Below, piece by piece: positions 9,024 to 17,481 of a stretch of DNA of 35,661 bases. Made by a program: the position numbers and the translations under genes. The notes under the pieces were generated by a model, which worked only from the letters and a program-made list of their open reading frames with translations, was not told the DNA's origin and did not search any database. Source of the stretch: Oscillatoria sp. SIO1A7 (GTDB lineage: Bacteria; Cyanobacteriota; Cyanobacteriia; Cyanobacteriales; Laspinemataceae); the NCBI GenBank assembly GCA_010672965.1, contig JAAHFN010000067.1, forward strand, positions 1 through 35,661, given 5' to 3'. Within the stretch, counting starts at the first letter, position 1, and every line of letters starts with the position of its first letter.

Positions 9024-9337
9024 TTAATTAGCCCCTTGGCGCGCAGCTTTTTAGTTAAATTGGTTTCGCCGGCTTCTTGGCGCATTTTTTCAACTTTCTC
9101 AAATCGTTGCTGCATATCGGCATCCAGTGCTTCCTTGTTATCCCAATAGTAAGCTAAGGCAGAATGAATCTGACTCATGCTTAAGTAGGGGTGCTGAAAC
9201 TTAATTTCTTCGGGGCTCCAGCCAAAAGCAATTTGACCGGAGACTAATTCAATCACTTTCATCGTAGTTCCAGCAACGTAGGGAACGTCGTTCTCGTTTA
9301 GTTCTATATATTTGTGTTGGGTAGCAGTGAAATTCAT
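9020..9337 (-). CDS. DUF433 domain protein, probable antitoxin (VapB45-like)
   Basis: The 105-residue protein has the DUF433 pattern: YVAGTTMKVIELVSGQ, then GWSPEEIKFQHPYLSMSQIH and SALAYYWDNKEALDADM. It ends with a basic tail. DUF433 proteins adopt a helix-turn-helix fold and are usually the antitoxin upstream of a DUF5615/PIN-like RNase toxin. Here the downstream coupled ORF begins at the overlapping ATGA but is destroyed after about seven codons by a miniature element, leaving an orphan antitoxin. Antitoxins of this type would be expected to autoregulate, but I can mark no operator. Confidence 0.85.
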   Translation of the reverse strand: MNFTATQHKYIELNENDVPYVAGTTMKVIELVSGQIAFGWSPEEIKFQHPYLSMSQIHSALAYYWDNKEALDADMQQRFEKVEKMRQEAGETNLTKKLRAKGLIK

Positions 9338-9501
9338 GTTGCCTCTTTTCGCGGTTTATGGCAATTATAGAATATTTTGAGATATTGATTCTGGCTGGGA
9401 CGGCTTTGAGGACTAAGGGCGGGGGGAGGCTACGGGAGGCGATCGGTTTATCCGCCGCCTTGCCCTGGGCGTAGCCTGCGCTTGAGGCATAGCGCATAGA
9501 G

Positions 9502-12500
9502 TTACCTAATCTGCCGCAACTTCTCCCGGGCAAACCGTCGCACCCTTTCGTCTGGGTCGTTCTCCGCTCTGTTCCACAACAGCTGTAGAGTCTTGGGATG
9601 GGAACTATATTGCTCGACAATTGCCTCTAGTGCGGCTTGCCGAGGATTGGTTTCCAAGTTAGACTTGTGATCGAAAGAATCATGTTTTGCACGATCGCGC
9701 AAAAACTCAAACATCCCCGGTTCGTCTTTCCAGCCTATGACTAGAGCTTCTATTGCTGCGCTTCGCACGCTATAAGAGCCGTCTTCTTTGATGCGGGATT
9801 TGAGTAAAGCCAGGGTATTCGGGTCATCCTTCCAGCCGTTGGCCAGGGCTTGCAATGCTGCCGTTCGCACGCTATAGGAGCTATCTTCTTTGGTGCGAGA
9901 TATGACGAAAGCTAAGGTATCTGGATCATCCTTCCAGCCGTTGGCTAGGGCTTGCAATGCTGCCGTTCGCACGCTGTAGGAGCTATCTTCTTTGATGAGG
10001 AATTTGATAAGGGCTAAGGTATCTGGATCATCCTTCCAGCCGTTGGCTAGGGCTTGCAATGCTGCCGTTCGCACGCTGTAGGAGCTATCTTCTTTGATGA
10101 GGAATTTGATAAGGGCTAAGGTATCTGGATCATCCTTCCAGCCGTTGGCTAGGGCTTGCAATGCTGCCGTTCGCACGCTGTAGGAGCTATCTTCTTTGAT
10201 GAGGAATTTGATAAGGGCTAAGGTATCTGGATCATCCTTCCAGCCGTTGACTAGGGCTTGCAATGCTGCCGTTCGCACGCTATAAGAGCGATCTTCTTCG
10301 ATGCGAGATATGACGAAAGTTAGAGTGTCTGGCAGGTCTTTCCAGTTTTTGACCAGAACTTCCACTGCAAAAAGTCGCACGTTTGGATCGACATCCTCTC
10401 TGGCGCGGGATTTGACGAAAGCTAAGGTGCTAGGGTCGTCCTTACAACCTTTTACCAGAGCCTCCACTGCAAAGGTTCGCACGTTTGGATCGACATCCTC
10501 TTTGGCGCAGGATTTGACGAAAGCTAAGGCATTAGTGTCGTACTTACAGGTTTCTATTAGGGCTTCTATTGCAGAAGTTCGCATATCGGAAGAGCCATCT
10601 TCTTTAGAGCGAGACTTGAGAAATTTTAGCGTCTCTGAGTCATCCTTGTAGTGTTTTATTAGCTCTTGTAATACTGCTTGTCGTACCTCAGAATTACGAT
10701 GATGCTTAAACAGTGACAAAAGAAAGTTACTTGGCCTAGTAGTATCGTCCTTGTTTATTTCCTTTAAACCAGAAATTATTAGCTGCTCGTTCTTGCTTTT
10801 ATTAAGTTGCGCTTTTATCCAAAGGAAATTTTCTGTTTCTGTTGGCCAAACGCTTACAATTGCGGTAAGCAATTTTAACCAGTATTGAGGTGCTATTTTT
10901 CTCCTGCTTGAGGTTGTTGTTTTGATACGGTGTAACAACCTATTTGCTGTAGGCTCGATCGCACTTCTATTCCTGACCTCAGACAAACAGTTAGCGGCCA
11001 GTAACAGATTTCTACATTTTCCCCGATCGTCCCCTTGCTTCATCAGATATTCGATCGCTTCTCCAACAAACTTCGGCTCCAGCATTCCGGCAATCAGGCG
11101 TAGCACCTCATGCCAAGACTCATCCTGCCAGTGCTTGCCAAAAGTTTCGTGGATTAGCTGTTGTGATTCGAGTTTTTGTTCTTTCTCGAATTGCCAGACA
11201 AATTCCCAAGCACAGAAAAACTCTAAAAAAGTGCGATGGACGAAAGCATAGTAATCTCCGCCTAGGAAACAGAGGATAAAATTGCGGGTGCGCAGGTGGT
11301 CGAGGACGACCCGAGCTATTTGTTGGGGATTTTGGCTGGAATTTTGGCCGAGCATGGTTTGCAGATATTCCGTCAGAATTCGCTCCAAATTCCCTCTGGC
11401 GATCGAGTTGCCTGCCAAGCCCCGGCTATTGTCCTGCATAAAATAAGCGACTTTACGCAGCATGGCCTGCTTGTCTTTATAGTCAATAGTGACCGAGGCA
11501 AGGCGGGCATCTTTCAGGACTCGCTCCGTATCCCATTGATGCAGCAGCAAGCGGGAAGCCTGGTTATAGAGTTCGGCGCGATCTCTGGGCAATTCTTGAT
11601 TGCGGTTGAGAATCGCCATCATCGTCAGCAGCAGGGGATTGCCCGCCAGTTCCCGAATCGCCGCCGAATCTTCTATAGCTCTTTTGAGTCGTTCCCGCTT
11701 TTTCTCCTTATCTATAGGATCGTCGAAAGTCAGTTCGTGCCAGCGCTGGATAAACTCGTCAACTTGGGCGGGTTCTAAATCCTGGAGCATCAGGTGCCGA
11801 AACCCCGCCTCCCGCAGCCGTTTCTGGTTGTAGCCAATAACCCGGGAAGTGACAATCGTCCGCACCTGGGGATAGGTTTTGGTAAAGCGAATAATCTCGC
11901 CAACTATTTCCTGCCGTTGCTCCGGGTTAAATACCTCATCCAAGCCATCGAAAAGAAGCAAAGCTCGACCGCTGGCCAGTAGCTCTTGTATTTGCCGCAG
12001 TTCCAGGTGACAATCCTTGCCCGCTTGTTGGATAAAAAACTCCAGAAATTCCAGGTTTCGGTTCTCTTTATAGAGGCGCAACTCAATTAAAATCGGCACC
12101 GCCTCGGAGTCGAGATTTTTTAGGGGCGACTCTGCCCACTGCAGGGCTCGGTATTGCAATAAGGTGGTTTTTCCCGAACCCGGATCTCCCAGAATTACCA
12201 AATAAGGATCCGCCTCGGCGGAAATTGCTTCTAAAACCGAGAAGCTGTGCTGGCGATAATAAAAATCTCGATATTCTTCTACTTCCCGAGCCGAAAGTTC
12301 TTCCTCCAGTTCACCGCTGGCGGCGAGCTGCTTTTGCACTTCCTTGGGCATTTCGTGGACTTGCGGCAGAAACTCCTGCACTTCCCGCACGCTTTGGGGT
12401 ATAAAAATGCGCCACAATCTCAATTGGTTATAAGCGGCTCCACTGGTATCCAAACTATCCAGGCGCAGATTGCCATATTGTTTCTGGAGCCATTGCCGAT

Positions 12501-13038
12501 ATTCCCGCCAGCCAATAACAGGAACGTCCCTCGGGTCTGGGGCTGGAGAGTCGAGAATCTCGCGCAACTCTGCCGACTCCCGGACTACTGCTTTTACTTT
12601 TTTCAAATAGCGCTTGGCCGTTCGCTGCCAACTCAGATCCTCTGGCAGGGACAACAAACCCAAGCGCTCCCAGGTTTTCGCCAACAGCGCCGAATCTAAC
12701 ACCGAGCAATCCGCTTCAAAGGCACTGCCCAGGAGCGCCGCCACCGATTTATCCCGAATCAACTCCCTTAAAGGAAGGGCGTATTCCTCCAGTTCTGCTT
12801 CGTTAAGATCGGCATCTTCTAACTCCTGCTGTACCAGGTACAAAAATTCCATCAGCGCTTGACCCGTTGCTACTTGCACCGCTCGTTCGTAGGCAAACTC
12901 TCCGGTTTCTGCAGCGCGGTCTGGAAAAAAATCTCGGACGTAATCGCGAGCGCCGTCTTTGGCCAATTCGACCAAAATACTTGTGAATGCGAAGCCGGGG
13001 CGACTGGTTTCTCCCCAGAGGTTTAACCAATTATTCAT
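9502..13038 (-). CDS. NACHT NTPase with C-terminal HEAT-repeat array
   Basis: This large STAND-type signalling NTPase has 1178 residues from the ATG at 13038; an in-frame TTG at 13044 would add two. A helical N-terminal domain (about 20-170, including QELEDADLNEAELEEY) is shared with the paralogue at 13636-15792 and resembles the NACHT N-terminal helical type. The NACHT core has Walker A GDPGSGKTT (about 284-292), Walker B LLLFDGLDEV (about 360-369), VTSR (396-399) and GNPLLLTMMAIL. Residues 785-1125 form about ten 34-residue HEAT-like units with the consensus SVRTAALQALANGWKDDPDT. Related bacterial NACHT proteins are phage sensors, so a defence role is likely but unproven here. No separate effector enzyme domain is visible. 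The promoter region is a CCCCACACC microsatellite. Confidence 0.9.
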   Translation of the reverse strand: MNNWLNLWGETSRPGFAFTSILVELAKDGARDYVRDFFPDRAAETGEFAYERAVQVATGQALMEFLYLVQQELEDADLNEAELEEYALPLRELIRDKSVAALLGSAFEADCSVLDSALLAKTWERLGLLSLPEDLSWQRTAKRYLKKVKAVVRESAELREILDSPAPDPRDVPVIGWREYRQWLQKQYGNLRLDSLDTSGAAYNQLRLWRIFIPQSVREVQEFLPQVHEMPKEVQKQLAASGELEEELSAREVEEYRDFYYRQHSFSVLEAISAEADPYLVILGDPGSGKTTLLQYRALQWAESPLKNLDSEAVPILIELRLYKENRNLEFLEFFIQQAGKDCHLELRQIQELLASGRALLLFDGLDEVFNPEQRQEIVGEIIRFTKTYPQVRTIVTSRVIGYNQKRLREAGFRHLMLQDLEPAQVDEFIQRWHELTFDDPIDKEKKRERLKRAIEDSAAIRELAGNPLLLTMMAILNRNQELPRDRAELYNQASRLLLHQWDTERVLKDARLASVTIDYKDKQAMLRKVAYFMQDNSRGLAGNSIARGNLERILTEYLQTMLGQNSSQNPQQIARVVLDHLRTRNFILCFLGGDYYAFVHRTFLEFFCAWEFVWQFEKEQKLESQQLIHETFGKHWQDESWHEVLRLIAGMLEPKFVGEAIEYLMKQGDDRGKCRNLLLAANCLSEVRNRSAIEPTANRLLHRIKTTTSSRRKIAPQYWLKLLTAIVSVWPTETENFLWIKAQLNKSKNEQLIISGLKEINKDDTTRPSNFLLSLFKHHRNSEVRQAVLQELIKHYKDDSETLKFLKSRSKEDGSSDMRTSAIEALIETCKYDTNALAFVKSCAKEDVDPNVRTFAVEALVKGCKDDPSTLAFVKSRAREDVDPNVRLFAVEVLVKNWKDLPDTLTFVISRIEEDRSYSVRTAALQALVNGWKDDPDTLALIKFLIKEDSSYSVRTAALQALANGWKDDPDTLALIKFLIKEDSSYSVRTAALQALANGWKDDPDTLALIKFLIKEDSSYSVRTAALQALANGWKDDPDTLAFVISRTKEDSSYSVRTAALQALANGWKDDPNTLALLKSRIKEDGSYSVRSAAIEALVIGWKDEPGMFEFLRDRAKHDSFDHKSNLETNPRQAALEAIVEQYSSHPKTLQLLWNRAENDPDERVRRFAREKLRQIR
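9819..10328 (-). repeat. 102-bp in-frame HEAT unit repeats, three of them identical
   Basis: Units starting at 9921, 10023 and 10125 are identical over 102 bases, and those at 9819 and 10227 are diverged copies. Each encodes one 34-residue HEAT-like unit, so gain or loss of a unit keeps frame. Perfect identity at synonymous sites implies recent duplication or gene conversion. Confidence 0.9.
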
Positions 13039-13112
13039 GGGCAACTAGGGTGTGGGGTGTGGGGTGTGGGGTGTGGGGTAGAGGGTGTGGGGTGTAGGGT
13101 GTGGGGTGTAGG
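13039..13112. repeat. GGGTGTGGGGTGTGG microsatellite upstream of the NACHT-HEAT gene
   Basis: About eight GGTGTGGG units run right up to the NACHT-HEAT start codon. It has G-quadruplex potential on the plus strand. No recognisable ribosome binding site is seen within it. Confidence 0.8.
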
Positions 13113-13258
13113 GGTATGTTTTTTAAATTTGACATCGAGGACGTAGGGGACGTAGGGGCGACAGCATTCCCAAGACAATTTCTGCTTTTCAAGGAAATTT
13201 ATGTATTGGAATGCTTCGCCCCAGAAACCCATGCCGCCCACCGATCGCGCTCATTTAG
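13110..13258. repeat. Family-2 element, right end missing
   Basis: It has the left end GGGGTATGTTTTTTAAATTTG and core arms GTAGGGGCGACAGCATTCCC and GGAATGCTTCGCCCC. It matches 17053-17230 up to GCGCTCATTTAG, then diverges before the right terminal repeat. Confidence 0.7.
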
Positions 13259-13277
13259 GAGGGATGGCATTGGGTAT

Positions 13278-13577
13278 GGCGGGGAAGGGCGAAGCATCCT
13301 AATATGAAAATTGTGCTTTATAGCCTCGAAAAGTCTCGGGATGCTGTCGCCCCTACAATAATAATACCTCCTTGGGCGGGCATGGTTGGCGGGGAAGGGC
13401 GAAGCATCCTAATATGAAAATTGTGCTTTATAGCCTCGAAAAGTCTCGGGATGCTGTCGCCCCTACAATAATAATACCTCCTTGGGCGGGCATGGTTGGC
13501 GGGGAAGGGCGAAGCATCCTAATATGAAAATTGTGCTTTATAGCCTCGAAAAGTCTCGGGATGCTGTCGCCCCTACC
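13278..13577. repeat. 110-bp tandem repeat, 2.7 copies
   Basis: Units start at 13278, 13388 and 13498, with period exactly 110 and essentially no differences. Each contains GGGCGAAGCATCCTAATATG and GGGATGCTGTCGCCCCTAC, the core arms of the family-1 and family-2 elements. It sits between the two NACHT genes. Confidence 0.9.
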
Positions 13578-13635
13578 ACCCCTACATATTTTATTTGGGT
13601 AGGAGCTAGTTTTGCCAATCCAAAATCCAAAATCC

Positions 13636-15792
13636 CTAGGGGGTGCGTAATTGAGCTAAGAATGCGAGAGATTCAACAGCCCGATCGCGAACAGTAGGCG
13701 TTACCGGCGCTTGACCCCCGGCAACAGAATTCAATTGTTGCTCTAGGGGAGCGATCGCCGATTGGAGTTGGCCTATTCTCCTCATATCTTGCAGGCATTT
13801 AACTGCCAAAAACAGATTCGCAAAACCATAGTCTTTGCCATCGACTGCCAGCAAATCTTCGAGAATTTCGCGGCTAAAGCGTTGGTCTATCCAACAGGCA
13901 ACGAGGCTGAGAACTTCGTGCCAAGCAGTATCCTGCCAGTGGCGTCCAAATATATCCCGCTTCAGCTCTGCCAGAGTTAGGTTTTGTTTGCGTTCGTAGC
14001 GTTCGACTAAATACCAAGCACAGAAAAATTCTTGGAAGCTGCGATGGACGAAGCCATAGTTATCTCCCCCTAAGAAGCACAAAATAAAACTGCGAGTTTC
14101 GAGTTGCTGCCTCAAGCGTAGGGCGACGCTGCGGGAATCGTGGATGCCCAGGTTTTTCATAGCTTCGGTCATAGTCCCTTGCAATGCCGATCGCTCTATA
14201 GCCAAATTATTCCCCACCTTCCGGGCGTCCAGTTGCATTCGGTAAGCGACTTGCCGCAATATCTCTTGTTTGTCCTGGTATTCCAGATTGTCGCTAACTT
14301 TGGAATCGGCGGGTAAATGTTTTTTCGCGTCCCAGAGCTGGAGCAAAACTTTGGAAGACTCTTGGTAAAGAGTAATGCGATCGTCCGGCAGTTCTTGATT
14401 GCTGTTGAGAATCGCCATCATAGTCAGGAGCAGGGGATTGCCCGCCAGCTCCCGAAAAGCCGGGGAATTGTCAATCGACCGTTGCAGGCGATCGCGCTTT
14501 TCCCATCCATCGGCCTTATTCTCAAAAGCCAAGTCGTGCCAGCGGCGGATAAAATCCTTAATTTGCTCTGAGTCTAAATCCTGTAGATCGAACTCCCGAA
14601 ACTCGGCGGCGCGGAGTTTTTGACTTTGTTGCTCGTAGCCCGAAAGGCGCGAAGTAATCAAAACCCGCGCTTGGGGGTAGCGGTTGCTGAAGTTAACAAT
14701 ATCAATAGCCACATTTTCGCGATCGCCGTCATCCAGCACCTCATCCAAACCATCAAAAATTACCAAACTAGGACTGGCTGAAAGCGAGCTATGCAGTTCT
14801 CTTCGATCGAGATTGCCGCCCTTGACCCCCGTCCCGTTTTGCAAATATTCCAGAAAATCCAGATTTTTTTCCTTGGGTCGATTCTCTATATAGTTGCGCA
14901 ACTCAATTAATAAAGGTAACTCTTGCGAAGTCAAATACTGGGCATCCTCCTGTCTCGCCCATTGCAGCGCTTTATAGCGAGCCAGAGTCGATTTGCCCGA
15001 CCCCGGAGAACCTAAAATCACCGCATAGCGATAGTTTTCTCGGCCATTCAGCAACTCCAAAACCGAGCCGGACATGGCACCGTTTCCTCGCTCCCGCACC
15101 GTTTGCGGTACGAACATATCCCACAATCGCAACGGGTCGTAAGAGCGGCTGCTATCCAAACCTTCTAAATCCAGCTTGTCATAAGCGTCCAGCAATCCAG
15201 CTTGGTAATGGCGCAAATCCCAATCCGGCGCGATCGGAGCGGATTGCTCCATAATCTGGCGCATTTTCTCCAGATTTCTCGAATCTAAAATAGGTCGCAA
15301 TTCCTCAGATGCGCGCACCATATGCTCGACCTTCTTCTGATATCGCTTGGCCACCCTTCCCCAATCCAAGCTAGAAGGCAATGGCTCTAACCGGAGTTCG
15401 CCCCATCTTTGAGCAAATATTTCTGGAGTGAAAGAAGCATTTTTTTCGGTAGAATCGCTCAGAGCCATTTGGAAAGGCTTTTCTAGAGCGGCCTTCACCG
15501 ATTCATCCCAAATAAACTTTTTTAACGGTTTTTCATATCGTTTTAGCTGGGATTCATTCAGATCCGCGTCCTCTAGTTCTTGCTGCACCAAAGCCAAAAA
15601 TTCTTTCAGCGCCTTACCGCAGGCGACCTTCAAGGATTTTTTGTCTTTTTGCGCTAGGCCGACTAAATCTTTAATCGAATCCGTGAAAAAACCTTTAACA
15701 TAATCTTCCAAAGCGCCCACTGCCAAATCTGCCAGCACCTTTTTAAATGCAAATCCTACTGCCTCAGCGCCCACAAGTACGAGCCACTCCAC
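13636..15792 (-). CDS. NACHT NTPase without HEAT repeats, paralogue of the neighbouring gene
   Basis: This is a STAND-type NTPase of 718 residues. The GTG at 15792 is chosen because GAGGAGAGGAAGG precedes it, while the longer frame to 15876 would translate a simple repeat. The N-terminal helical domain, with LVQQELEDADLNESQLKRYE, matches the upstream paralogue. The NACHT core shows Walker A GSPGSGKST (about 261-269), Walker B LVIFDGLDEVLDDGD, ITSR and GNPLLLTMMAILNSNQELP. A shared post-NACHT region includes FILCFLGGDNYGFVHRSFQE. It ends with only about 120 residues after that block and has no repeat array. It may be a shorter NLR-like sensor or a partner of the HEAT protein. Role in phage defence is inferred from the family. 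Confidence 0.88.
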   Translation of the reverse strand: MEWLVLVGAEAVGFAFKKVLADLAVGALEDYVKGFFTDSIKDLVGLAQKDKKSLKVACGKALKEFLALVQQELEDADLNESQLKRYEKPLKKFIWDESVKAALEKPFQMALSDSTEKNASFTPEIFAQRWGELRLEPLPSSLDWGRVAKRYQKKVEHMVRASEELRPILDSRNLEKMRQIMEQSAPIAPDWDLRHYQAGLLDAYDKLDLEGLDSSRSYDPLRLWDMFVPQTVRERGNGAMSGSVLELLNGRENYRYAVILGSPGSGKSTLARYKALQWARQEDAQYLTSQELPLLIELRNYIENRPKEKNLDFLEYLQNGTGVKGGNLDRRELHSSLSASPSLVIFDGLDEVLDDGDRENVAIDIVNFSNRYPQARVLITSRLSGYEQQSQKLRAAEFREFDLQDLDSEQIKDFIRRWHDLAFENKADGWEKRDRLQRSIDNSPAFRELAGNPLLLTMMAILNSNQELPDDRITLYQESSKVLLQLWDAKKHLPADSKVSDNLEYQDKQEILRQVAYRMQLDARKVGNNLAIERSALQGTMTEAMKNLGIHDSRSVALRLRQQLETRSFILCFLGGDNYGFVHRSFQEFFCAWYLVERYERKQNLTLAELKRDIFGRHWQDTAWHEVLSLVACWIDQRFSREILEDLLAVDGKDYGFANLFLAVKCLQDMRRIGQLQSAIAPLEQQLNSVAGGQAPVTPTVRDRAVESLAFLAQLRTP

Positions 15793-15846
15793 GGCCTTCC
15801 TCTCCTCAACTCCTACCAAATTAAATTTTAGTATAACGTCCGTTCT

Positions 15847-16050
15847 ATCCGCAACCCATCCGCAACCCATCCGCAACCCATCCGTTACATCCGTTACCCA
15901 TCCGCTGCCAACATCCGTTACATCCGCTACCCATCCGCTGCCACCATCCGTTTCATCTGTTACCTATCCGCTGCCAACATCCGTTACATCTGTTACCCAT
16001 CCGCTGCCAACATCCGCTGCCAAGATCCGCTGCCAACATCCGCTGCCAAC
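15847..16050. repeat. CATCCGCTGCCAA / CATCCGTTAC degenerate tandem repeats
   Basis: About 17 short units of 10-14 bases based on ATCCG followed by CTGCCAAC, CAACCC or TTACCC. They lie just upstream of the NACHT gene start at 15792, where a promoter would be expected. Unit lengths vary and there are no spacers. Confidence 0.85.
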
Positions 16051-16107
16051 GATCGCACCCAAGAGATATTTTTTGAATGGAGAGCCTCGAATAGTTCTCT
16101 AGACTTA

Positions 16108-16231
16108 GCAATTTAAATGAGTGCATTTCAGTTTTGCAACGGATAGCCCGCAAGGGCTTTGTTTGTGTAGCCGCGCCTTTAGGCGTCAGGCGGCACCCTA
16201 CAAAATTGAAACGCTCCCATTCAAATGAGTT
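16108..16231. repeat. Family-4 inverted-repeat element
   Basis: The left end AATGAGTGCATTTCAGTTTTG is mirrored by CAAAATTGAAACGCTCCCATT on the right. The interior contains TGTGTAGCCGCGCC and GGCGTCAGGCGGC. A second copy occurs at 24548-24692, and both are followed within about 35 bases by an AGAAACCCGG hairpin. Confidence 0.7.
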
Positions 16232-16265
16232 ATAATGCGATCGCGAGCCACAAACCCAGAAAACC

Positions 16266-16298
16266 AGAAACCCGGTTTTTCCAACAAACCGGGTTTCT
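16266..16298. repeat. AGAAACCCGGTTT hairpin
   Basis: A perfect 13-bp stem, AGAAACCCGGTTT and AAACCGGGTTTCT, with a seven-base loop. It lies 24 bases upstream of the Uma2 start codon. The same motif occurs at 24699-24731. It has no T-run and looks like a dispersed repeat, not a terminator. Confidence 0.8.
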
Positions 16299-16322
16299 CA
16301 GACGCCATATCGGAGGACAGCC

Positions 16323-16946
16323 ATGACCAGTGCAGTTATGCAAAAAGAGGCAAATATCGCCGCTGAAATCATGTCTTTGGAGGACTTTCTCAACTATGAT
16401 GACGGTACAGACGCTCGCTACGAGCTAGAAGATGGGAGGTTACTATTTATGCCAAGCGAAAGCGATATCAATCAACGCATTGCTTCTTTTTTATTCGTGT
16501 ATTTTGCCCAACTGGGGATTCCTTTTTATCGGTTGAGAACTGGTCTAGAAGTGGCAACCAGCGGGACGCGGGCAACCGTGCGGCTTCCAGATTTTATGGT
16601 TCTTACAGAGGAACTGGCGCAAGCGATGGAGGGAGCGAGTCGTTCCATAGTTATGCCAGATATGCCGCCGCCCCAATTGGTAGTAGAAGTAGTAAGCCCC
16701 GGAAGCAAAAACCAAGAACGAGATTATCGCTACAAACGAGCGCAATACCAAGCGCGAGGCATAGCTGAATATTGGATAGTTGACCCCATCCAGCAACAAA
16801 TTACCGTATTGACTCTGGTAGCGGGACTTTATGAAGAGGCAGTATTTAGCAAAGATGCAGCAATAGTTTCTCCCCTATTGTCGGAATTAGGTCAAGAGTC
16901 GGAGCTGACAGCAGGGCAGGTCTTGCAGTTGGGGACGAACCAGTGA
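16323..16946 (+). CDS. Uma2 family (DUF820) putative endonuclease
   Basis: This 207-residue protein is of the Uma2/DUF820 type, very numerous in cyanobacteria, with a PD-(D/E)XK nuclease fold. The fold landmarks are visible in order: YELEDGRLLFMP near residue 35, VRLPDFMVL (about 82-90) with the catalytic Asp, PQLVVEVVSPGSKNQERDYRYK (about 118-139) with the E-x-V core, and KRAQYQARGIAEYWIVDP. GGAGGA lies just upstream of the ATG and sets the start. It is a single gene downstream of a family-4 element and hairpin. The biological role of the family is unclear. Confidence 0.88.
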   Translation: MTSAVMQKEANIAAEIMSLEDFLNYDDGTDARYELEDGRLLFMPSESDINQRIASFLFVYFAQLGIPFYRLRTGLEVATSGTRATVRLPDFMVLTEELAQAMEGASRSIVMPDMPPPQLVVEVVSPGSKNQERDYRYKRAQYQARGIAEYWIVDPIQQQITVLTLVAGLYEEAVFSKDAAIVSPLLSELGQESELTAGQVLQLGTNQ

Positions 16947-16961
16947 GAGGCCCACGGGTTA

Positions 16962-17050
16962 GGGTGTGGGGTGTGGGGGGTGTGGGGAGTGTGGGAAGTG
17001 TGGGGAGTGTGGGAAGTGTGGGAAGTGTGGGAAGGGTGGGAAGGGGAGGG
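16962..17050. repeat. GGGAGTGTGGGAAGTGTG microsatellite
   Basis: Tandem GTGTGGGGAGTGTGGGA units grading into GGGAAGGG. They lie directly after the Uma2 stop codon. Confidence 0.8.
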
Positions 17051-17052
17051 AT

Positions 17053-17250
17053 CTTTCAAGGGTATGTTTTTTAGATTTGGCATTCAGCGCCCGGTGTCGA
17101 GGACGCGACCCTGGGCGTAGGGGCGACAGCATTCCCGAGACAGCTTTTGCTATTAAATAAAAATATTGTATTGGAATGCTTCGCCCCAGAAACTCATGCA
17201 CCCCACCGATTGCGCTCATTTAGAGATTATAAAAAACATACCCTTGAAAG
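17053..17250. repeat. Family-2 miniature element, most complete copy
   Basis: CTTTCAAGGGTATGTTTTTT at the left and AAAAAACATACCCTTGAAAG at the right form a perfect 20-base terminal inverted repeat. The interior has GTAGGGGCGACAGCATTCCC and GGAATGCTTCGCCCC around an AT-rich centre, 198 bases in all. Confidence 0.85.
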
Positions 17251-17254
17251 AGGG

Positions 17255-17403
17255 GAGGGATGGGGAGACAAGGGGAGCAAGGGGAGACAAGGGGGGGACT
17301 TTGCTTAATCCAACAGACTCCTTCCCCCTCCTTCCCTCTCCTTCCCCCTCCTTCCCTCTCTCCCCACACCCCACACTCCCCACACTCCCCACACCCCACA
17401 TAC
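17255..17403. repeat. GGGAGACAAGGGG and CCTTCCCTCTCCTTC tracts
   Basis: A G-rich tract (17255-17298) and a pyrimidine-rich tract (17320-17400, CTCCTTCCCTCTCCTT then CCCCACACTCC) face each other and could form a long imperfect fold-back. There is no gene. Confidence 0.65.
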
Positions 17404-17407
17404 CTAC

Positions 17408-17436
17408 AAAAAAAACCTGACTCACAGGAGCCAGGT
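17408..17436 (-). terminator. Rho-independent terminator of ndhB
   Basis: On the minus strand, AACCTGGCTC, a short loop and GAGTCAGGTT are followed by a run of T. It lies about 45 bases past the ndhB stop codon. Confidence 0.85.
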
Positions 17437-17481
17437 TATTGTTGTTAAAGGGTGAAAGCAAGACTAATCTTGCCTAATTAA

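Noticed and set aside
10301-10651. Plus-strand ORF with internally repetitive protein
   Set aside because: It is the antisense shadow of the HEAT-coding repeats. Its repetitiveness comes from the real gene on the other strand.
13278-13577. Possible CRISPR array (regular repeats)
   Set aside because: Units are 110 bases, contiguous and nearly identical, with no unique spacers and no cas genes nearby.
15793-15876. Longer N-terminus for the second NACHT gene
   Set aside because: The added 28 codons include translation of the ATCCGCAACCC repeat. GAGGAGAGGAAGG before the GTG at 15792 supports the shorter start.
15847-16050. Possible CRISPR or iteron-type origin
   Set aside because: Units vary from 10 to 14 bases with no constant spacing or spacers. 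There is no replication initiator gene, and the region sits at a NACHT promoter position.
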